From assembly GCA_009698445.1 (NCBI GenBank), contig WLQG01000008.1, positions 1 to 37,870 of the forward strand: a stretch of DNA of 37,870 nucleotides, written 5' to 3'. Under the pieces are notes generated by a model, which had not been told where the DNA came from, did not search any database, and saw nothing but the letters and a program-made list of their open reading frames with translations. How positions within the stretch are numbered: position 1 is the stretch's first letter; each line of letters opens with the position of its first letter. The position numbers and the translations under genes are program-made. The stretch is from Actinomycetota bacterium. GTDB taxonomy: Bacteria; Actinomycetota; Actinomycetes; Nanopelagicales; Nanopelagicaceae. Shown here piece after piece: positions 14,609-23,323 of this stretch.

Positions 14609-16473
14609 TGACAACTCTTACTCAACACACATCAACTGCACCTGGTAAATCAATCATTGAGAAACTCAATGTCTTTACAGCACTTGCACTAGGAGTAATT
14701 AGCGCAGTTGTTGTTTGGCGATTGTCGCTTGCATTTTTGCCACAAGACGGTGAAGAGGTTCGTCTATTTTCACGTGAAGATAAAATCACATTGCTTTCAA
14801 TGTGTGCATGGTTCGTTGGATTTATGACTGGTATTGGCGCTCTTGTTGGGCCAATGCGTTGGGTTATGGGTAAAGATTTAGCTCATGATGAAAACATGTT
14901 TTTGGCCGGAGAAAATATGGGGCCAAAGAGATATTTCCGATATACAACTGATCACAAAGTTGTAGGTATTCAATACCTCTTCATCACAATTTTAATTTTC
15001 TTCTTGGGTGGTGGTTTAGCGATGTTAATTCGCACAAACCTTGGAACCCCCGAGGGTGGCTGGTTACATGCGCAGGCATATAACTCAATCGTTGGAACAC
15101 ATGGAATTTTGATGATCGTAGGAACAATCATCATGGTTACTGGACCTTTCGGTAACTTCATCATGCCAATCATGATTGGCGCTAGAGATATGGCTTTCCC
15201 ACGCCTTAATGCTTTGAGTTTCTGGCTCATTGTTGCGGCAGCTGTTCCACTTATCTGGGGACAGTTCATTGGTGGAATTACGACTGGTTGGTCTGCGTAT
15301 AACCCGTTGGCTGGTCAAGCACCGTTAGGTATGGATGGGTACATCATGTACATCTGTATCTTTGCAATTTCCACTATGGTCGCCGGTGCAAATATCACCA
15401 CAACTGTTGTGAAAATGCGTGCAAAGGGAATGACGTGGAATCGCACACCAATCTTTATTTACGGAACTGTGGCATCAGTTGCACTTGCGCTGCCAGCATT
15501 TCCAGTCTTCTTCTTGTCACAAGTTCTTTCAGCATTCGACCGCGCTTTAGATACTTCTTTCTATAACACCGCAGGTGGTGGCAGTGGATGGTTGTATGAA
15601 AACTTATTCTGGATTATGGGCCACCCTGAGGTCTATGTAATTTTGATCCCTGCAGTTGCAGCGTTAATGGAAATGGCGCCGGTATTTACACGCCGTCCAC
15701 TATTTTCATTCAATATTGCAGTTCTTGGTATCGCTGGCATCTCAGGTCTATCAGTTTTGGTATGGGCACACCACATGTACATCTCAGGATGGGCGCCATT
15801 ACTTAATGCACCATTTATGTTGACGACCGAATTGATTTCAATACCAACTGGAATGTTGTTCTTGGTATTAATCGGAACGTTATGGCGTGGTCGGATTTGG
15901 ATGACAATGCCATTGATGTCAATTTTCGCATTGTTATGGAACTTCATGATCGGTGGAGTCACAGGAATTTATCTCTCAGATGTTCCTGCTGATGCTTTCT
16001 TGCACGGTTCAATGTATGTAACCGCGCACTTCCACTACACATTGATGGGCGCTGGTTTAACTGGTGCACTTGCATCACTTGTCTACTGGTTCCCAAAGAT
16101 GACCGGTCGCATGTTTGATAAGACTCTGAGCTGGATTGCTTTCTGGATGGTTCAGATCGGCTTCAACGTAGCCTTTATTGGTATGTTTATGGTTGGCCTT
16201 GCTGGTCAACCTCGACGCGTCGAGTCATATGCGCCAACATTTAATACTGCCAACTTAGTAACAACAATTGGTGCTTACACAATCATGATCGGAATGTTAG
16301 TTCTGCTCCATGGTGTGATTTCATCAGCTCGCAATGGTGTTAAAGCTCCTAAAAACCCATGGCAAGCCAAGACATTGGAATGGACTGTTGATTATCCAAT
16401 TCCACTCGAGAACTTCGATGTTCTACCTGTAGTTACAACAGATCCATACGGTTATGGAAAGGCAAAGTCATGA
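14608..16473 (+). CDS. ctaD: Cytochrome c oxidase subunit I
   Basis: The 621-residue heme-copper oxidase subunit reduces oxygen and pumps protons. Visible ligands are H165 (VGTHG), the CuB and cross-link motif GHPEVY (H339, E341, Y343), H388-H389 (AHHMYISG) and H474/H476 (AHFHYTL). D194 in GARDMAFPRLN is the D-channel entry and E341 the channel glutamate, so this is an A-type, aa3-like enzyme. Unusually, about 110 residues with two extra predicted helices (about 22-44 and 60-87) precede the normal first helix, which follows YTTDHKVVG. ATG 14608 overlaps the ctaC stop by one base; an upstream in-frame ATG at 14569 would lie inside ctaC and is less likely. Confidence 0.96.
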   Translation: MTTLTQHTSTAPGKSIIEKLNVFTALALGVISAVVVWRLSLAFLPQDGEEVRLFSREDKITLLSMCAWFVGFMTGIGALVGPMRWVMGKDLAHDENMFLAGENMGPKRYFRYTTDHKVVGIQYLFITILIFFLGGGLAMLIRTNLGTPEGGWLHAQAYNSIVGTHGILMIVGTIIMVTGPFGNFIMPIMIGARDMAFPRLNALSFWLIVAAAVPLIWGQFIGGITTGWSAYNPLAGQAPLGMDGYIMYICIFAISTMVAGANITTTVVKMRAKGMTWNRTPIFIYGTVASVALALPAFPVFFLSQVLSAFDRALDTSFYNTAGGGSGWLYENLFWIMGHPEVYVILIPAVAALMEMAPVFTRRPLFSFNIAVLGIAGISGLSVLVWAHHMYISGWAPLLNAPFMLTTELISIPTGMLFLVLIGTLWRGRIWMTMPLMSIFALLWNFMIGGVTGIYLSDVPADAFLHGSMYVTAHFHYTLMGAGLTGALASLVYWFPKMTGRMFDKTLSWIAFWMVQIGFNVAFIGMFMVGLAGQPRRVESYAPTFNTANLVTTIGAYTIMIGMLVLLHGVISSARNGVKAPKNPWQAKTLEWTVDYPIPLENFDVLPVVTTDPYGYGKAKS

Positions 16474-17072
16474 GCGTAGAGACACACGCACACCACGAAC
16501 ATCCAGATGTAGTTGGAAGTCGTAATCGCCTTGGCGTTATCTTGCTTCTTGTTGCAGATATTGCATTTGCACTCAGCATGGTCTTCGTCTACTTCTACTT
16601 ACGTGGCCAAAATGTAAACAACATGTGGCTGCCTGCAGCAACTGCCGATCATCCAGCTATCGAACCATTATCAGCTGGTCCAGGTTGGACAGTCACTGCA
16701 ATTGCAGCGTTTGGATTACTTGCGCACATGTATGGATTAAAGGGTGCGCGTTCACAGAATCAGACACAGTTGAAGTTAGGTTCTTTGGTTGCCCTTGTTG
16801 CTTCAGTTATTGCAATTGGTTATCAATACAACACAATTTCATCTGCGCCATTTACATTCTCAGATGGTGCCTATGTTTCATGCTTCTATATGTTTGCATT
16901 TCTCAACATGGTGCACTTACTTCTCACCCTATTCATCTCATTTGGAAACTGGAACCGTGCTCGCTTGGGCTTGTACGTCGAAAATTTCTGGCACGTCGAT
17001 ATCGTGAGAATATGGTGGATCTGGATGGTTGTGTCATCATTACTCGGTGCATTCAGCCTCAGTTATCCATAA
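16470..17072 (+). CDS. ctaE: Cytochrome c oxidase subunit III
   Basis: The 200-residue membrane protein has about five hydrophobic segments and fits the short subunit III typical of actinobacteria. Recognisable features are RLGVILLLVADIAFALSMVFVYFYLR at residues 20-45 and the C-terminal FWHVDIVRIWWIWMVVSSLLG segment. Subunit III stabilises the oxidase core and proton uptake. The ATG overlaps the ctaD stop by four bases. Unlike in many actinobacteria, the bc1 genes qcrCAB do not follow; a transporter gene begins inside the 3' end instead. Confidence 0.95.
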   Translation: MSVETHAHHEHPDVVGSRNRLGVILLLVADIAFALSMVFVYFYLRGQNVNNMWLPAATADHPAIEPLSAGPGWTVTAIAAFGLLAHMYGLKGARSQNQTQLKLGSLVALVASVIAIGYQYNTISSAPFTFSDGAYVSCFYMFAFLNMVHLLLTLFISFGNWNRARLGLYVENFWHVDIVRIWWIWMVVSSLLGAFSLSYP

Positions 17073-17961
17073 AAAACCTTCTAACTGGATCAGCCTCTAC
17101 ATCGCCTTAGGCGTTGTCTGGGGCTGTTCCTTTATCTTCATAAAGTTAGGGCTGGAGTTCTTAACCCCCATAGGGGTGGCTTTTGGCCGTGTTTCATTAG
17201 GCGCGCTCACTTTGGTTTTTTGGGCGCGCTATAAAGGAATTGAACTTCCGAAGGATAAAAAACTGTGGCTACATCTGTGGGTTGTGGCTTTGTTGTTAAA
17301 TGTAATTCCAGGATTTCTTTTTGCTTTTGCTGAAACAAAAGTTACATCGATTTTGGCTGGAATTATTAATGCCGTAACTCCACTGATGACTTTGCTAGCA
17401 ATCATGATTGCTTTTCGTGAAGAAAAGCCCAAGAACTACCAAGTTGTTGGATTAGTCCTTGGTTTTCTTGGGGTATTAACTGTCCTTGGCGCTTGGGAAG
17501 GCCTTGGCGCGAATCCAGTTGGTGCAGTTCTAGCGTTACTACTCGCAGTGTCTTGCTATGGAATCTCATTTCCATATTCACGCAAATTTGTTTTGCCCCA
17601 TAAATTAAAACCCGAAGCAATTGCTGCCGGGCAAGTTTCAGCAGGTGCTCTCACGCTGTTACCTTTCTATCTCATTGATGGGATAGCAAAGGATGAATAT
17701 CGACCAGGACCAGTCCTTGCAATGATTGCACTTGGCGTCTTTGGTAGTGGCTTTGCATATATTTGGAACTTTAAGATCATGGAAGCTGCAGGAAGTGCTA
17801 TTGCCAGTACGGTTACGTACGTGACACCGGTGGTGGCCGTTATTGTTGGAATTATCTTTTTAGGCGAATCTATTGTTTGGAATGAACCAGTTGGTGCCTT
17901 GATTGTCTTGCTTGGTGCAGCTATCGGCCAACACCGCATAAAAATATTTAATCGATCTTAA
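17047..17961 (+). CDS. EamA/DMT-family transporter
   Basis: The product (about 304 residues) has roughly ten hydrophobic segments and the duplicated EamA layout: YIALGVVWGCSFIFIKLGL at the start, and GSAIASTVTYVTPVVAVIVGIIFLGE near the end, which is typical of the second repeat. Family members export amino acids or other metabolites; the substrate here is unknown. The start is uncertain: GTG 17047 or TTG 17029, both inside the end of ctaE, and neither has a clear ribosome site, so translation may be coupled to ctaE. The stop overlaps the opposing NiCoT gene by 14 bases. Confidence 0.9.
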   Translation: MHSASVIHKKPSNWISLYIALGVVWGCSFIFIKLGLEFLTPIGVAFGRVSLGALTLVFWARYKGIELPKDKKLWLHLWVVALLLNVIPGFLFAFAETKVTSILAGIINAVTPLMTLLAIMIAFREEKPKNYQVVGLVLGFLGVLTVLGAWEGLGANPVGAVLALLLAVSCYGISFPYSRKFVLPHKLKPEAIAAGQVSAGALTLLPFYLIDGIAKDEYRPGPVLAMIALGVFGSGFAYIWNFKIMEAAGSAIASTVTYVTPVVAVIVGIIFLGESIVWNEPVGALIVLLGAAIGQHRIKIFNRS

Positions 17962-19135
17962 ATCCATCTTTGATTGGACCTAAATCAATACCAGCTGCGG
18001 CATGGTCACTTTGTTCACCGCGCGCTAATTGAGCTGCGTGGGCTTTGTTATGCCAGCGCTCTTCAATTTTGCCGTATTTCCACAGCACTAATGCCACGGT
18101 CCACACCACAACAAAAGCACCGACAATGAAGTACCCAGCACTGTTTAAATTAAAAGCTAAGGCGTAATCCCAGAAACCACCTGTCAGATTTAACTGACGT
18201 GCAAAGACTTGGCAGAGTTCTAAGCCACCAACAAAGAGTGCAACGGCCACTGAAAGTCCAGTAATGATTATGTTGTAGTAAACCTTACGTACTGGCTTTG
18301 AAAAAGCCCAACCGTATGCAAAGTTCATAAATGAGCCATCGATCGTATCTAGCAAGCTCATTCCGCCAGCAAAAAATAACGGCAGAGAAATAATTGCCCA
18401 CCAAGGCAGACCTGCAATAACTGATGATCCAGCAAGTACTAGTAAACCAATTTCAGTTGCAGTATCAAAACCTAATCCAAAGAGAATACCGAGGGGATAC
18501 ATCTTCCATGATGCATCAATTCGACGCGCAATTGGGCCAAAGAATCGCATAAGCAAGCCACGTGAATTCAAATGCTTTTCTAACTCTTCTTCGTTATATG
18601 TACCTTTACGCATTTGAATAAATACACCAACAATTGAAACCAAAATCATTAAATTCAGAATTGCGATTAACATTAAGAAGGTTCCACTGATAGTTGTGCC
18701 GACAAGACCTGTGTAGTGGTGAAGTTGCGAATTATCATCTTTGAGCTGCGATCCAAGTGCCTTAATTCCAAAGTTAAGCAAAATCGCAAGAAAAGCGACA
18801 ACTGAAGAGTGACCTAATGAGAAAAAGAAACCAACTGCGAGAGGTCGCTTGCCTTCTGACATTAATTTACGAGTTGTGTTATCGATAGCGCTAATGTGGT
18901 CAGCATCAAATGCGTGGCGCATGCCTAGCGTGTAGGCAAGAGCTGCAGTTCCCCAACCGAAAAGTGATCCATCACTTAATTCATATTTACCAGTGGTTGC
19001 TTTCCACATTAAAAGCGCGCCAGCTACGTGAAGGAAAAGGATGAAGCCAAACATTGCCCCCATGCGGCGCCATTCATCGCGAGTAAGCATCTGGCGAAGC
19101 GGCGTGCGCTCAACCTGCTGCACTACAACGTTCAT
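17948..19135 (-). CDS. NiCoT-family nickel/cobalt transporter
   Basis: The 395-residue inner-membrane protein carries the signature RHAFDADHISAIDN (residues 73-86), where the HAxxxDH motif in helix II binds Ni2+ or Co2+. LGFDTATEIGLL further on is another family motif, and about eight hydrophobic segments are visible. It imports nickel or cobalt, for example for Ni superoxide dismutase, urease or cobalamin use; the metal cannot be decided from sequence. AGGGAG lies five bases before the ATG. A TAGACA-N17-TACGCT promoter sits upstream. No cobalamin riboswitch fits in the 91-base gap. Confidence 0.94.
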   Translation of the reverse strand: MNVVVQQVERTPLRQMLTRDEWRRMGAMFGFILFLHVAGALLMWKATTGKYELSDGSLFGWGTAALAYTLGMRHAFDADHISAIDNTTRKLMSEGKRPLAVGFFFSLGHSSVVAFLAILLNFGIKALGSQLKDDNSQLHHYTGLVGTTISGTFLMLIAILNLMILVSIVGVFIQMRKGTYNEEELEKHLNSRGLLMRFFGPIARRIDASWKMYPLGILFGLGFDTATEIGLLVLAGSSVIAGLPWWAIISLPLFFAGGMSLLDTIDGSFMNFAYGWAFSKPVRKVYYNIIITGLSVAVALFVGGLELCQVFARQLNLTGGFWDYALAFNLNSAGYFIVGAFVVVWTVALVLWKYGKIEERWHNKAHAAQLARGEQSDHAAAGIDLGPIKDGFKID

Positions 19136-19172
19136 GGTGGCTCCCTAGATGCGAATGGTTTGCAAGAACGTA

Positions 19173-19201
19173 AGCGTAAATGACCCTCGCAGGGCTGTCT
19201 A
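19173..19201 (-). promoter_or_regulatory. Promoter of the NiCoT gene
   Basis: On the minus strand TAGACA (19196-19201, five of six matches to TTGACA) and TACGCT (19173-19178) are separated by 17 bases. Transcription would begin near 19166, giving a leader of about 30 bases that includes the AGGGAG ribosome site. Confidence 0.5.
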
Positions 19202-19214
19202 TTTGAAACGAGTT

Positions 19215-19220
19215 TAAGGT
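19215..19220 (+). promoter_or_regulatory. TAAGGT: -10 box or ribosome site at 19227 gene
   Basis: TAAGGT ends six bases before the ATG at 19227, matching the leaderless spacing; it also includes AAGG, a weak ribosome site at seven bases. No -35 was found at a good distance. Confidence 0.3.
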
Positions 19221-19226
19221 TTGCAG

Positions 19227-20558
19227 ATGAAGCTCGCGCTGGTCTGTGCCCTCGTTATTGGGGGGATGACACCTATATCTGCCCCTGCGGCCCAGTGCGC
19301 GTGGCAAACGGGTTGGGTTAAGGCCGAGAATGCAAAGGTTGGAAAAAAAGGTTGGGATAGTGATGTCCCATTGCGATTTAGTGCAGATTTTTCACGGCGC
19401 AAAAATGCCCAACGCATCGAAGGCTATTTTGATCAGACAAGTATTGGTTGTGGGCAAAGCGCATCGTTAAAAATAGTTGGAGCAAAATCAGCAGATATTA
19501 CGTTGTATCGAATTGGTTACTACCACGGTGCTGGCGCTCGCCTGGTTCAAACAATTAAATCAGCAACAAAAATTACTGCCACACAATCAACTCCGCCGGG
19601 TCAATATTTAGTGAAATTAAAATCTCCGGGAAGAGTCTCAACTTTTGCTCCGCTGCTAATTAGAGGATCATCAAAGAGTGAGATTACTTTTGTTTCCTCA
19701 GTCCTAACATGGCAGGCATATAACCAGTGGGGTGGGGCTTCACTCTATAAAGGCGCTGATGGAATGCGTGAGACTAAAGCCAATTCTGTTTCATTTGATC
19801 GACCTTTTGATGGTGATGGTGCGGGGCAATTTCGTTACATGGAACAACCACTTATACAAATGATTGAACAGTTGGGATTAGATGTTAATTATTTAACAGA
19901 TACAGATTTAGACAAAGCCCCGGAGATTGATTCAGCATCAATTGTTCTTGGAGGCCATAGTGAATTCTGGACTCAATCAATGCGTGACGTAATTGAAAAA
20001 GAAATCAACCAGGGCACGAATCTTTTAATCTTTGGTGGCAATACGGCCTATGCCAAGACTGAAATTGATGGCAGAGTTATGAATAACAGAATTCCGTATC
20101 GCGATATTAATCAACCAGAATCAAACTTCATAGGATCCCAATTCTTTGCGCTAGGAATTAAAAAAGATTTAGAAGTTCAAGCTGATAGCAGATGGCCTTT
20201 CAGTGTTCTGGGCAAAGCAGCGGTCATTACAGGCATATATGGCTATGAAGCCGATACTGCGATGGGCACGAAAGGCCCAGGTGTAGAGATTTTGGCACGA
20301 GCCAGCATCAGTCCAACCGAGAAGGGCTTTGTAGCCATGAGTACGTACTACACAGCCCCCGGTGGCGCTGGTGTGCTCAATCTAGGAACAAATGCATGGG
20401 TCTGTGCGATGGCTAATCGCTGTCCTTGGGGCCATACATTTGATGCACAAAGTATGAAACAAATCCGACTTGTAACTGCCGCCATTGTGAAGCAGGCAGG
20501 GCGAAAAAAGATAGGTAATTGGCGCCCCGCGTTCATCGATATTCCCACTCGAAATTAA
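19227..20558 (+). CDS. Secreted protein with dimethylformamidase-C-like domain
   Basis: The 443-residue product starts with a signal peptide (MKLALVCALVIGGMTPISAPA, then AQC). Most of the rest resembles the C-terminal domain of the N,N-dimethylformamidase large subunit: LTWQAYNQWGGASLY, SFDRPFDGDG, LDVNYLTDTDLD, GGHSEFWTQSMRD and LIFGGNTAYA are typical stretches. This domain occurs in many exported bacterial proteins of unknown substrate and has a class I amidotransferase-like fold, so dimethylformamide as substrate is not implied. It stands alone, divergent from the NiCoT gene and 24 bases before a TPR gene. ATG 19227 is preferred over TTG 19221. Confidence 0.82.
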   Translation: MKLALVCALVIGGMTPISAPAAQCAWQTGWVKAENAKVGKKGWDSDVPLRFSADFSRRKNAQRIEGYFDQTSIGCGQSASLKIVGAKSADITLYRIGYYHGAGARLVQTIKSATKITATQSTPPGQYLVKLKSPGRVSTFAPLLIRGSSKSEITFVSSVLTWQAYNQWGGASLYKGADGMRETKANSVSFDRPFDGDGAGQFRYMEQPLIQMIEQLGLDVNYLTDTDLDKAPEIDSASIVLGGHSEFWTQSMRDVIEKEINQGTNLLIFGGNTAYAKTEIDGRVMNNRIPYRDINQPESNFIGSQFFALGIKKDLEVQADSRWPFSVLGKAAVITGIYGYEADTAMGTKGPGVEILARASISPTEKGFVAMSTYYTAPGGAGVLNLGTNAWVCAMANRCPWGHTFDAQSMKQIRLVTAAIVKQAGRKKIGNWRPAFIDIPTRN

Positions 20559-20569
20559 CTCCTTACATA

Positions 20570-20575
20570 TAGAGT
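20570..20575 (+). promoter_or_regulatory. Leaderless-type -10 box of the TPR gene
   Basis: TAGAGT ends seven bases before the GTG at 20583, and no ribosome site is visible. The same hexamer serves trmH on the other strand at 23314-23319. Confidence 0.45.
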
Positions 20576-20582
20576 CTGGCTC

Positions 20583-21521
20583 GTGAGTGAAGATGACGAC
20601 ATGGAAGAAATCATCACCGAAGAGATGCTTTGGGATCGTATTCCTGAAGTTGATGGCGAAGAGCGTGCCAGCACATATTACGAATTAAGTGCCAGAATCT
20701 ATGCGCGGGGACAATACGACGAAGCATTAGCGCTAGCTGAAACTGCACGTGATATTTATTCAACCCTTGGTGAGAGTGCGCCAAGTGAAGGTCTGGCACA
20801 GGCGTACTCAGCAATTGGTTATAACTTAAATCAATTAAAGCGCATGGATGAAGCTGCAACCGCGATGAGCAAAGCAGTTGAAATCTTGCGTGAGAACAAA
20901 TCACCGATTGCTCTTGAACTTGCGTGCACACTTGGCGAGTGGTGGTACACATCAAAGCAATACGACAAAGTTGTTAGCACCATGAATGAATGCGCACAAG
21001 AGCACTTAGTAGATGGAAATGAAATTGGTGCAGCAAATGATCTGCACTTAATTGGTTGTGCTGAACGAGAATTAAAAAACTATCAAAAGGCAATTGATTC
21101 TTTTAAAGAAGCGCGTGCTTTATTTAAGCGAAATAAAGAAGTCATTCATGTTGCACGTTGTGACCAAAAAATTGCTTCATGCTTGATTGAACTTGGCGAA
21201 GGCGAATTAGCCTTAGAAACTGCGCGCAAAGCCATGGATGTCTTCGAAACTGGCCACGATCACCGCCGCGAAACCTTTGCCCAATTTGAATATGGGAAAG
21301 CCCAGATTTTGCTAGAAAAATTCGATGATGCTCTTGGCACACTGGAGCAAGTTCTTTCTATTGTCAGTGAAGATGAACCCAAAGATTTTGAATTTATTGT
21401 TGATGTTGAAACCCGAATCGCAAAGATAATTCGTATGCAAGGTCGAAATGATGAAGCTGATGAGATTGAACGCCGTTTAAAAGCTGTTCAAGATGCTTTA
21501 GAGGAAGAATCTGAAGCGTAA
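20583..21521 (+). CDS. Tetratricopeptide-repeat protein
   Basis: The 312-residue soluble protein is almost wholly helical and built from TPR-like units, for example YYELSARIYARGQYDEALALAETARDIY (about 35-62), LAQAYSAIGYNLNQLKRMDEAATAMSKAVEI, and ANDLHLIGCAERELKNYQKAIDSFKEARALF. The N-terminus (EDDDMEEIITEE) and the last residues (EEESEA) are acidic. It probably mediates protein-protein contacts; the partner is unknown. The GTG has no ribosome site; TAGAGT at 20570-20575 suggests leaderless expression. An alternative ATG is at 20601. The 3' end overlaps the opposing MFS gene by 34 bases. Confidence 0.9.
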   Translation: MSEDDDMEEIITEEMLWDRIPEVDGEERASTYYELSARIYARGQYDEALALAETARDIYSTLGESAPSEGLAQAYSAIGYNLNQLKRMDEAATAMSKAVEILRENKSPIALELACTLGEWWYTSKQYDKVVSTMNECAQEHLVDGNEIGAANDLHLIGCAERELKNYQKAIDSFKEARALFKRNKEVIHVARCDQKIASCLIELGEGELALETARKAMDVFETGHDHRRETFAQFEYGKAQILLEKFDDALGTLEQVLSIVSEDEPKDFEFIVDVETRIAKIIRMQGRNDEADEIERRLKAVQDALEEESEA

Positions 21522-22663
21522 GTAACAAGCAAGACAAGAGCTCCAACTAAGGCACCGCCCGCAGCAATAATGAGTGGCCACTGAGTAGCGCCTTTACTCC
21601 ACATTGCACCGCCCCAAATTCCGGCACCGAGCACTGCAAAGTTCATAGACGCTTGGTACACGCCTTGTGCGCGTCCACGGTGGTCCGCTTGGCTTATTCC
21701 GGCGATCCACGCTTTACCAACACCATCGGTTAATGCAGGAAATAATCCATAGAGAGCTAGAGCAATTAAAGCAACTGTGTGATTTTGAGTCGATCCTAAT
21801 GTTGCATACGCGGCGGCAAATGCAACTAAACCAGCGGCGTAAACAATGCGCGGTGAAAACTTATCCGCAATTGCTCCGCCCGGAAAGGCAGCTAAAACAG
21901 TCACTCCACTAAAAAGCATGTATGAAAGAACAACGCCATTAGTTGAAAATCCAATGTCATGTAAGCGAAGGAGCAAGAGAACATCAGGGATATTTGTTAG
22001 TTGGATGAGAACTAAGACCATAATTGCTTTCTTTAGTGGAGCAGGTAATGGTGTCGTATCCTTTTTAACTTTTACTTCTGGCTTTGTAGGCTTTATAAAA
22101 TTTTCTTTGACAAATAAAGTTAGAAACCCAGAAATAATTGCTGGAATCAATGCCCACTTAGCAACTGCGCGAACATCACCATTAAGAATCGCTAAACCAA
22201 TAAGTGCAATTCCGGGTCCTATAACCGCTCCGATATTGTCACCAGTTCGGTGGAAACCAAAAGCCTTACCCAAGTGCGCTTTATCGACAGAATCAGAGAT
22301 TAAAGCATCGCGTGGTGCCCCACGCATTCCTTTACCGATTCGATCAGTTACTCGACCCAAGAAAACTAATGGCCATGATGTTGCAACTACAACTAAAGCT
22401 TTACCAACACCGGCAAGTGAATAACCAGAGATAACAAAAGGTTTGCGCCCCAAACGATCACTTGACTTACCACTAATTAACTTCGTAAATCCTGCGGCAG
22501 CTTCGGCGCAACCTTCAATAAGTCCAAGGGCAAGCGGTGCTGCGCCAATAACACCAGTCAATAAAATTGGCAGCAAAGGATAAAGAAGTTCACTTGCCGC
22601 ATCTTGGGCTAATGAAACGAGAGTGAGAAGAATTAAATTGCGCGTTAACCAAGTTTTCATCAT
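21488..22663 (-). CDS. MFS transporter
   Basis: The 391-residue protein has about twelve hydrophobic segments. The loop between helices 2 and 3 reads GKSSDRLGRKPFVISGYSLAG, the major facilitator signature, and RVTDRIGKGMRGAPRDALISDS follows helix 4. The latter resembles the branch of MFS proteins with a conserved RGAPRDAL motif, often annotated as putative efflux carriers. The substrate is unknown. Its ATG overlaps the trmH-type gene stop by four bases, so the two form an operon. Confidence 0.92.
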   Translation of the reverse strand: MMKTWLTRNLILLTLVSLAQDAASELLYPLLPILLTGVIGAAPLALGLIEGCAEAAAGFTKLISGKSSDRLGRKPFVISGYSLAGVGKALVVVATSWPLVFLGRVTDRIGKGMRGAPRDALISDSVDKAHLGKAFGFHRTGDNIGAVIGPGIALIGLAILNGDVRAVAKWALIPAIISGFLTLFVKENFIKPTKPEVKVKKDTTPLPAPLKKAIMVLVLIQLTNIPDVLLLLRLHDIGFSTNGVVLSYMLFSGVTVLAAFPGGAIADKFSPRIVYAAGLVAFAAAYATLGSTQNHTVALIALALYGLFPALTDGVGKAWIAGISQADHRGRAQGVYQASMNFAVLGAGIWGGAMWSKGATQWPLIIAAGGALVGALVLLVTYASDSSSKAS

Positions 22664-23307
22664 CGGGGCAAGTGCTGCAAAGCCCAGTGGTACATGGCAA
22701 TTGCTCCAGCAGCTGAAGCGTTCATAGAACGCGTTGAGCCGTATTGATTGATTTCATATAACACTTCGCACACCGCAATTCCCTCATCCGACATTCCCGC
22801 GCCTTCTTGTCCAAATAAGAGTACGCATTTTTCAGGCAATTGTGCGCTTTCTAACTGCTTAGAATCCGGCACGTTATCTATTCCGATAATTGGCAATTCG
22901 TTTTCTTTACACCAAACAGCAAAATCCTCAACGGTTGGGTGATGATGAACGGTGAGGTATCTGTCGGTCACCATTGCTCCGCGCTTGTTCCAATCACGTT
23001 TTCCGACAATGTGAACGCCAGAAACGTTAAAAGCGTTGGCGGTTCTAACAATTGAACCAATATTTAAATCATGTTGCCAATTTTCAATTGCAATCTGCAG
23101 CTTGTGTCGTTTTGAATCTAAATCCGCCACGATGGCTTCAACGCTCCAGTAACGGTAATGATCTAGGACATTTCTGCGGTCACCGTTCAGCAATAGTTCA
23201 GTTTCATATTGAGGACCTTCTGGCCAAGGCTTTTCATGCGGGCCAACACCAACAACTGGGAAAAATTCACCCGGTCCAATAGAGGCTGGGGTTGTTGGAG
23301 AAGACAT
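22660..23307 (-). CDS. TrmH/SpoU-family RNA methyltransferase
   Basis: The 215-residue protein has the SPOUT knot motifs: NIGSIVRTANAFNVSGVHIVG (motif 1), LLFGQEGAGMS (motif 2) and GSTRSMNASAAGAIAMYHW (motif 3), where the Ser/Asn region binds S-adenosylmethionine. It should 2'-O-methylate a ribose in tRNA or rRNA; the target base is not predictable here. A ~60-residue N-terminal extension lacks a clear match to an L30e-like domain. There is no ribosome site; TAGAGT ends six bases before the ATG. The gene is divergent from the small membrane protein with only 22 bases between starts. Confidence 0.92.
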   Translation of the reverse strand: MSSPTTPASIGPGEFFPVVGVGPHEKPWPEGPQYETELLLNGDRRNVLDHYRYWSVEAIVADLDSKRHKLQIAIENWQHDLNIGSIVRTANAFNVSGVHIVGKRDWNKRGAMVTDRYLTVHHHPTVEDFAVWCKENELPIIGIDNVPDSKQLESAQLPEKCVLLFGQEGAGMSDEGIAVCEVLYEINQYGSTRSMNASAAGAIAMYHWALQHLPR

Positions 23308-23323
23308 AGAGGCACTCTAAACT
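23295..23323 (+). promoter_or_regulatory. Leaderless promoter of the small membrane protein
   Basis: TTGGAG (23295-23300) and TAAACT (23318-23323) are separated by exactly 17 bases, and TAAACT ends six bases before the ATG at 23330. The -35 lies inside the opposing methyltransferase gene. Confidence 0.52.

Noticed and set aside
19136-19226. A cobalamin riboswitch controlling the NiCoT gene
   Set aside because: The 91-base gap is too short, no B12-box-like sequence was found, and a conventional promoter plus ribosome site explains it.
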